A stretch of 35,497 nucleotides of DNA from UBA11612 sp963976395 (GTDB lineage: Bacteria; Pseudomonadota; Alphaproteobacteria; Rhodospirillales; Rhodospirillaceae), in NCBI GenBank assembly GCA_963976395.1, contig CAXBLG010000028.1:1-35497 (forward strand), given 5' to 3'. This document shows positions 31,752 to 35,497 of the stretch, one piece after another; position 1 is the stretch's first letter, and every line of letters begins with the position of its first letter. The notes beneath the pieces are model-generated. The model searched no databases. It saw nothing but the letters and a program-made list of their open reading frames with translations, and was not told where the DNA came from. Both the position numbers and the translations under genes were made by a program.

Positions 31752-32183
31752 ATGGCTCAATTCTTAGGAGATATAGCATTTGCTCTTTGGACCGCCTTGT
31801 TTGCCGGCGGCTTGATATTATGGCACATCGGCTCAAAGGAAGCTGCGGGACTAGTTAAGTTTGCGGCGGCAATAACGGTTGGCATCAGCATCGCTGGAGC
31901 AATGTGCACCGGGTATTTCTGGTTTAAGTACGAGGGCGCGGGCGCCTTTGAAAACGCATACCCAACGATGAAGCACATGGAAGCCATGGAGGGTATGGCG
32001 ATGGGCGGAATGATGAAAGGGCAAATGCCGATGGGCGGTAAGCGCCAAGAAAGCATGACGAACGAGGGCATGATGCCAGGGGCCGTGCCGACGGAACGAG
32101 TGCCTACGGATAGCGAGAGGGAAGCCCAACCTAAGGCTAACGAATGGGAGGAGCACCACAATGAGCATTCCGAGAGCTATTGA
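31752..32183 (+). CDS. Small Met-rich membrane protein
   Basis: The 143-aa product has two TM segments (about 5-25 and 34-56), then a methionine-rich stretch MKHMEAMEGMAMGGMMKGQM (about 73-92) and a polar acidic/His tail. I recognise no named family. The Met cluster resembles Cu(I)-binding regions of CopA/PcoA-type proteins and fits the copper context. With both ends probably on the same side of the membrane, the Met region may be periplasmic or cytosolic; I cannot decide. GAGGGAG lies upstream of the ATG. It follows the Cu-ATPase gene by 85 bp. Confidence 0.75.
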   Translation: MAQFLGDIAFALWTALFAGGLILWHIGSKEAAGLVKFAAAITVGISIAGAMCTGYFWFKYEGAGAFENAYPTMKHMEAMEGMAMGGMMKGQMPMGGKRQESMTNEGMMPGAVPTERVPTDSEREAQPKANEWEEHHNEHSESY

Positions 32184-32242
32184 TGCGAAGTATTTAACAA
32201 AGCCGAACTGAGACGAATATTTCTTTCCACGATTTGGCCACA

Positions 32243-33031
32243 ATGAAACGCACCGGCACAAAAAAGGATGATCTCACCCACGCGGAGTACAAAAAGGAAC
32301 TGCGCGCGCTACAGATTGAATTGGTAAAGCTGCAGCGTCACATCATTAAGCACGATCACCAGATACTCGTTATTTTCGAAGGGCGGGATGCAAGTGGAAA
32401 AGATGGCGTTATTAAGCGAATTGTTCAGCACTTAAGTCCAAGAGAGACGAGGGTTGTTGCGCTTGGAAAGCCTAGCGAATTAGAGCAGCAATCCTGGTAC
32501 TTTCAACGCTACACTCGACAGCTCCCCACTTCTAAAGAAATGGTTCTATTTAATCGCAGTTGGTACAACCGGGCAGGCGTCGAACATGTTATGGGATTTT
32601 GTTCTGCGGCCGAGTACGAGATATTTCTCGATACCGTGAATGATTTCGAGAAGATAATATCGAGAGCGGGCATTCACGTTATCAAATATTACCTTGATAT
32701 CTCTAAGAGAGAGCAACGCAGGCGATTGGCTGATCGCCGTGACAATCCGCTAAAGCAGTGGAAAATCAGCCCGATTGATGAGCAGGCTCTCAATCGATGG
32801 GATGACTATAGCCGCGCACGCAACGCTATGTTGCAGGCCACCAATACAGACGTAGCGCCCTGGACGATAGTTCGAACAGACAATAAACGTCTTGCACGCC
32901 TCAGCGTAATTCGCGACCTGCTAAGCCGCATAGATTGTCCCGATAGAAAGGAGCACTTGAGACGTCTAGATTCGGACGTCATTTTCCCGTTCAATGCCAA
33001 GATGTTAAATGCTGGGAAACTTGCGCGTTGA
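32243..33031 (+). CDS. ppk2: Polyphosphate kinase 2
   Basis: The 262-aa product is a one-domain PPK2, which uses polyphosphate to phosphorylate nucleoside diphosphates (family knowledge). Walker A is GRDASGKDG (47-55). The lid/Walker B region is LFNRSWYNRAGVE (102-114), then FEKIISRAGIHVIKYYLDIS, DRRDNPLKQWKISPID and DVAPWTIVRTDNKRLARL. The ATG at 32243 is chosen over TTG 32234; neither has a strong ribosome-binding site. The stop overlaps the next ATG (TGATG), so the DMT exporter is coupled. Polyphosphate turnover has been linked to metal tolerance, which may explain the location (inference). Confidence 0.92.
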   Translation: MKRTGTKKDDLTHAEYKKELRALQIELVKLQRHIIKHDHQILVIFEGRDASGKDGVIKRIVQHLSPRETRVVALGKPSELEQQSWYFQRYTRQLPTSKEMVLFNRSWYNRAGVEHVMGFCSAAEYEIFLDTVNDFEKIISRAGIHVIKYYLDISKREQRRRLADRRDNPLKQWKISPIDEQALNRWDDYSRARNAMLQATNTDVAPWTIVRTDNKRLARLSVIRDLLSRIDCPDRKEHLRRLDSDVIFPFNAKMLNAGKLAR

Positions 33032-33966
33032 TGGGAGAAATAGCTACGAGCCCAAATCCAAGTCATAAGCAAAAAAGTCCATCGCCGAAGCTCGTGGGCA
33101 TGATTGTCCTGGTGATGTTTCTTTGGGCGACCTGTTTTCCGTTTATTACCCTCGGAATCAAAGATGCCCCGCATCTAACTTTTTCCACTTTTCGTGCAGT
33201 TCTGTCTGGAAGCGCACTACTTGCGCTGGCGTTGGTTCTTAAGCGGCCCATGCCTCGGGGCACGTCCGTGTGGGCGCTAATCGTCGCTATCGGACTTGGT
33301 GCCACGACATTTGGGTTTTTCGGTATGTTTCACGCTGCGGAATTCGTGGCACCTGGTGTCGCCACCGTTATCGCCAATACCCAGCCGTTGATGGCGGCAG
33401 TACTAGCTTACTTAGTCTTAGGAGAAACGCTGAAAGCGCGAGCTAAAGTTGGTTTGGCGATCGGATTTTTGGGAGTTGCAATCATCGCATTGCCGGAAAT
33501 TCAAGCAGAACAGGGATCAAGCTATCAAATGGGAGTCGCGTATATCGTTCTTGCGGCGCTGGGCATTACCGTAAGCAATGTCTTGATTAAGAAACTCGGC
33601 GCACGTGCAGACTTGCTGGCCGCGATGGGATGGCAAATGATTATCGGGAGTGTACCGTTAGGTGCTCTCGCCCTCGCGACGGAAGACGTAACATCTGTTG
33701 TTTGGTCTGACCGCTTTATCATCAGCCTCATGGTGTTGAGTTTGGGGGGTACAGCTCTTGTTTACTGGCTATGGTCCAAAATTCTTCAACGTATAGAGTT
33801 GACGCGTGCAAACGCCTTTAGTTTTCTGATGCCGGTTTTTGGTGTGGCAATGAGCGTGATCATTTTCGGGGAAGGTTTTGGATGGATGGAAATTGGAGGG
33901 ATTATTGTGTGCCTTGCTGGCATTCACCTTGTCAACAGTTCTCCAACGGTCTCATCTCGTTTGTGA
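33031..33966 (+). CDS. DMT-superfamily (EamA) transporter
   Basis: The 311-aa product is an inner-membrane exporter of the EamA family with ten predicted TM segments in two repeats. Typical sequences are MFLWATCFPFITLGIKDAPH, FSTFRAVLSG, EFVAPGVATVIANTQPLMAAVLAYLVLGE and LTRANAFSFLMPVFGVAMSVIIFGEG. The substrate cannot be told; family members export amino acids or small metabolites. The start overlaps the PPK2 stop by one base. Confidence 0.9.
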   Translation: MGEIATSPNPSHKQKSPSPKLVGMIVLVMFLWATCFPFITLGIKDAPHLTFSTFRAVLSGSALLALALVLKRPMPRGTSVWALIVAIGLGATTFGFFGMFHAAEFVAPGVATVIANTQPLMAAVLAYLVLGETLKARAKVGLAIGFLGVAIIALPEIQAEQGSSYQMGVAYIVLAALGITVSNVLIKKLGARADLLAAMGWQMIIGSVPLGALALATEDVTSVVWSDRFIISLMVLSLGGTALVYWLWSKILQRIELTRANAFSFLMPVFGVAMSVIIFGEGFGWMEIGGIIVCLAGIHLVNSSPTVSSRL

Positions 33967-34018
33967 TTATGGAATCGCCTCGGCAAAGGCTAGGGAGAAG
34001 TAGACGGAGAAGTAGACA

Positions 34019-35338
34019 GTGAAAGACGAATACAAAAAAAATAGTTTAACGCTGATTGGTGCCGTATCCATGGGCACTGGGGTTATGATCGGCGCTGGAA
34101 TATTTGCTCTGACGGGGCAGGTAGCCGCACTGGCCGGTCCATTGTTTCCGCTCTCGTTTTTAGTGGCAGCGGTCATAACCGGTTTCAGCGCCTATTCGTA
34201 CGTTAAAATGTCGAACGCGTTCCCTTCAGCCGGCGGCATTGCGATGTACTTGCACAAGGCCTATGGGCCGGGCGTTGTGACGGGTGCCGGCGCGCTTCTG
34301 ATGGCGTCTTCTATGGTGATCAATGAGAGTCTCGTCGCGCGAACCTTCGGAACGTATACTCTTCAATTGTTCGATGTAAATAATTCAGCCATTTTGGTGC
34401 CTGTTCTCGGTGTGGGACTCATCATTTTTGCATTTCTGATAAACATCTCTGGCAACCGTCTGCTGGGCGCATTTTCTTTGGTTATGGCGGCACTCAAAAT
34501 TGGCGGGATTGCAATGCTCGCCATTGTTGGGCTTTCTGTTTCAGGTTTTTCATTTGAAGCGGCGAATAGCAACGTAGAATCGAATTCTATCGCTGCATTT
34601 GTCGCGTCGATCGCACTATCGATCCTCGCCTATAAAGGTTTTACGACGATCACCAATAGCGGTGCGGAGATTGTGAATCCAAACCGGAATCTCGGTCGTG
34701 CGATCACCTTCTCAATTTTAATTTGTATTGTTGTTTATATGCTGGTTGCCTACGCCGTAGGTTCCAGCCTGACGCTTGAGGAGATTATTGAAGCAAAAGA
34801 CTTTGCGCTCGCCCAATCCGCACGCCCCGCATTTGGAGATTACGGTGTGCTGGCGACCGTGGCGCTTGCGATTATCGCCACAGCATCAGGATTGATTGCC
34901 AGCATATTTGCTGTCTCGCGCATGTTAGCAATGCTTACCGAAATGAAGCTCATTCCGCACAGTCACTTCGGGATGACCGGGCGCATCCAAAAGCACACAT
35001 TAGTATACACGGTTGTGCTTGCCGCTTTACTGACCATCTTCTTCGATCTTGGCCGCATCGCCTCGCTTGGCGCAATATTCTACTTAGTGATGGATATTGC
35101 AATTCACTGGGGTGTTCTAAGCCATCTTCGTAACGAAGTGCACGCTAATCCCGTCATTCTTGTCCTAGCGATTGTGTTCGATGCAATCGTATTGAGCACC
35201 TTCATTGTGATCAAAGCGCAATCCGACATGCTGATAATTATAATCGCGTTTATCGGGCTGGTTTTAGTTGTCGTTGGAGAACGAATATTTTTGCGCTCAA
35301 AAGAAGGTTCAAAAAACTCTATGAACCACGGGCACTAG
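34019..35338 (+). CDS. APC-superfamily amino-acid permease
   Basis: The 439-aa product has about 12 TM segments. The APC signature is in TM1 (VSMGTGVMIGAGIFALTGQVAALAG), followed by AFPSAGGIAMYLHKAYGPG and AYKGFTTITNSGAEIVNPNRNLGRAI. The substrate is not predictable beyond amino acid or amine. The GTG at 34019 follows GGAGAAG by about 8 bases. It is 52 bp after the DMT gene and probably in the same transcription unit. A link to metal resistance is not evident. Confidence 0.88.
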   Translation: MKDEYKKNSLTLIGAVSMGTGVMIGAGIFALTGQVAALAGPLFPLSFLVAAVITGFSAYSYVKMSNAFPSAGGIAMYLHKAYGPGVVTGAGALLMASSMVINESLVARTFGTYTLQLFDVNNSAILVPVLGVGLIIFAFLINISGNRLLGAFSLVMAALKIGGIAMLAIVGLSVSGFSFEAANSNVESNSIAAFVASIALSILAYKGFTTITNSGAEIVNPNRNLGRAITFSILICIVVYMLVAYAVGSSLTLEEIIEAKDFALAQSARPAFGDYGVLATVALAIIATASGLIASIFAVSRMLAMLTEMKLIPHSHFGMTGRIQKHTLVYTVVLAALLTIFFDLGRIASLGAIFYLVMDIAIHWGVLSHLRNEVHANPVILVLAIVFDAIVLSTFIVIKAQSDMLIIIIAFIGLVLVVVGERIFLRSKEGSKNSMNHGH

Positions 35339-35356
35339 GTTGAAAGGTCTAATTTT

Positions 35357-35497
35357 ATGAATGCCCATCTCAGCTTTCTTGGTGCTGTCGGGACCGTCAC
35401 CGGTTCCAAATATTTACTGGAAGCAAATAACCAACGTTTGTTGATTGATTGCGGGTTGTTCCAAGGCTTCAAGCAGCTGCGCTTACGCAATTGGGCA
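35357..35497 (+). CDS. MBL-fold hydrolase, beta-CASP-like RNase, partial (5' end only)
   Basis: The first 47 codons are in the window: MNAHLSFLGAVGTVTGSKYL, then LLIDCGLFQGFKQLRLRNWA. The GAVGTVTGS and LIDCGLFQG segments are the N-terminal hallmarks of metallo-beta-lactamase-fold beta-CASP/RMMBL proteins (CPSF73/YSH1-like). The zinc-binding HxHxDH lies beyond the edge. It begins 18 bp after the permease stop. The gene is cut by the window end, not broken. Confidence 0.8.
   Translation, partial: MNAHLSFLGAVGTVTGSKYLLEANNQRLLIDCGLFQGFKQLRLRNWA

Overview
The window is a dense heavy-metal and copper resistance region from a Gram-negative bacterium. It encodes lipoprotein outer-membrane factors, RND pumps, Tat-exported enzymes and a flagellar hook protein behind a sigma-54 promoter. 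A proteobacterium, most likely an alphaproteobacterium, fits best, but I see no rRNA or tRNA to fix the taxonomy. No transposase, integrase, tRNA, CRISPR array or replication origin is recognisable. By eye, the cus block (about 11.6-17.3 kb) is richer in G+C than its flanks, which suggests modules assembled from different sources.

Layout. (1) 0.3-9.4 kb, plus strand: a small Cys/His secreted protein, then an RND divalent-metal efflux operon (adaptor, pump, NodT-type outer-membrane lipoprotein), a CDF zinc-type exporter, a small exported protein, and a membrane-only CDF relative that has lost its metal-site aspartates. (2) 9.4-11.4 kb: a 690-bp gap, then a lone flagellar hook gene (flgE) with a near-perfect sigma-54 promoter. 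(3) 20.7-11.6 kb, minus strand: MerR regulator, small Cys-rich protein, stand-alone Met-rich YtkA/FixH-like protein, Cys-repeat lipoprotein, then a Cus-type Cu/Ag tripartite pump. Its adaptor carries two extra tandem Met-rich YtkA/FixH-like domains. A DUF411 protein follows. Divergent from merR, a MerR-type promoter with a 19-bp spacer drives a short CDF-like transporter and a decayed GDCCVxC-type metal chaperone pseudogene. (4) 27.7-21.8 kb, minus strand: csoR, a small Cys/His secreted protein, a lipoprotein, a TolC-family lipoprotein, a Tat multicopper oxidase, a His-rich cupredoxin, a CusF-like chaperone and a SUMF1-like protein. (5) 27.7-35.5 kb, plus strand: divergent from csoR, a promoter with two identical-arm CsoR-type operators precedes an 83-aa Cys-rich peptide, a DUF2933 membrane protein, an isoprenylcysteine-methyltransferase-like gene broken by an 11-bp tandem duplication, and a Cu(I) P1B-ATPase with two N-terminal Cys/His/Met metal-binding modules. 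Then come a Met-rich membrane protein, PPK2, a DMT exporter, an APC permease and the start of an MBL-fold nuclease.

How it works together (inference from families). The Cu-ATPase moves cytosolic Cu(I) to the periplasm. There the multicopper oxidase detoxifies it, CusF, the cupredoxin and the Met-rich YtkA-like proteins bind it, and CusBA plus its outer-membrane factor expel it. The first RND operon and the CDF proteins handle divalent ions. CsoR senses Cu(I). The MerR protein has a three-cysteine ligand set that could suit a divalent or thiophilic ion.

Most worth a second look: the tandem Met-rich domains in the Cus adaptor, the CsoR-controlled Cys-rich peptide, the orphan 26-bp palindrome with a TACA-N2-TGTA core, the 11-bp-duplication frameshift, the metal-site-less CDF relative, and flgE stranded among metal genes.
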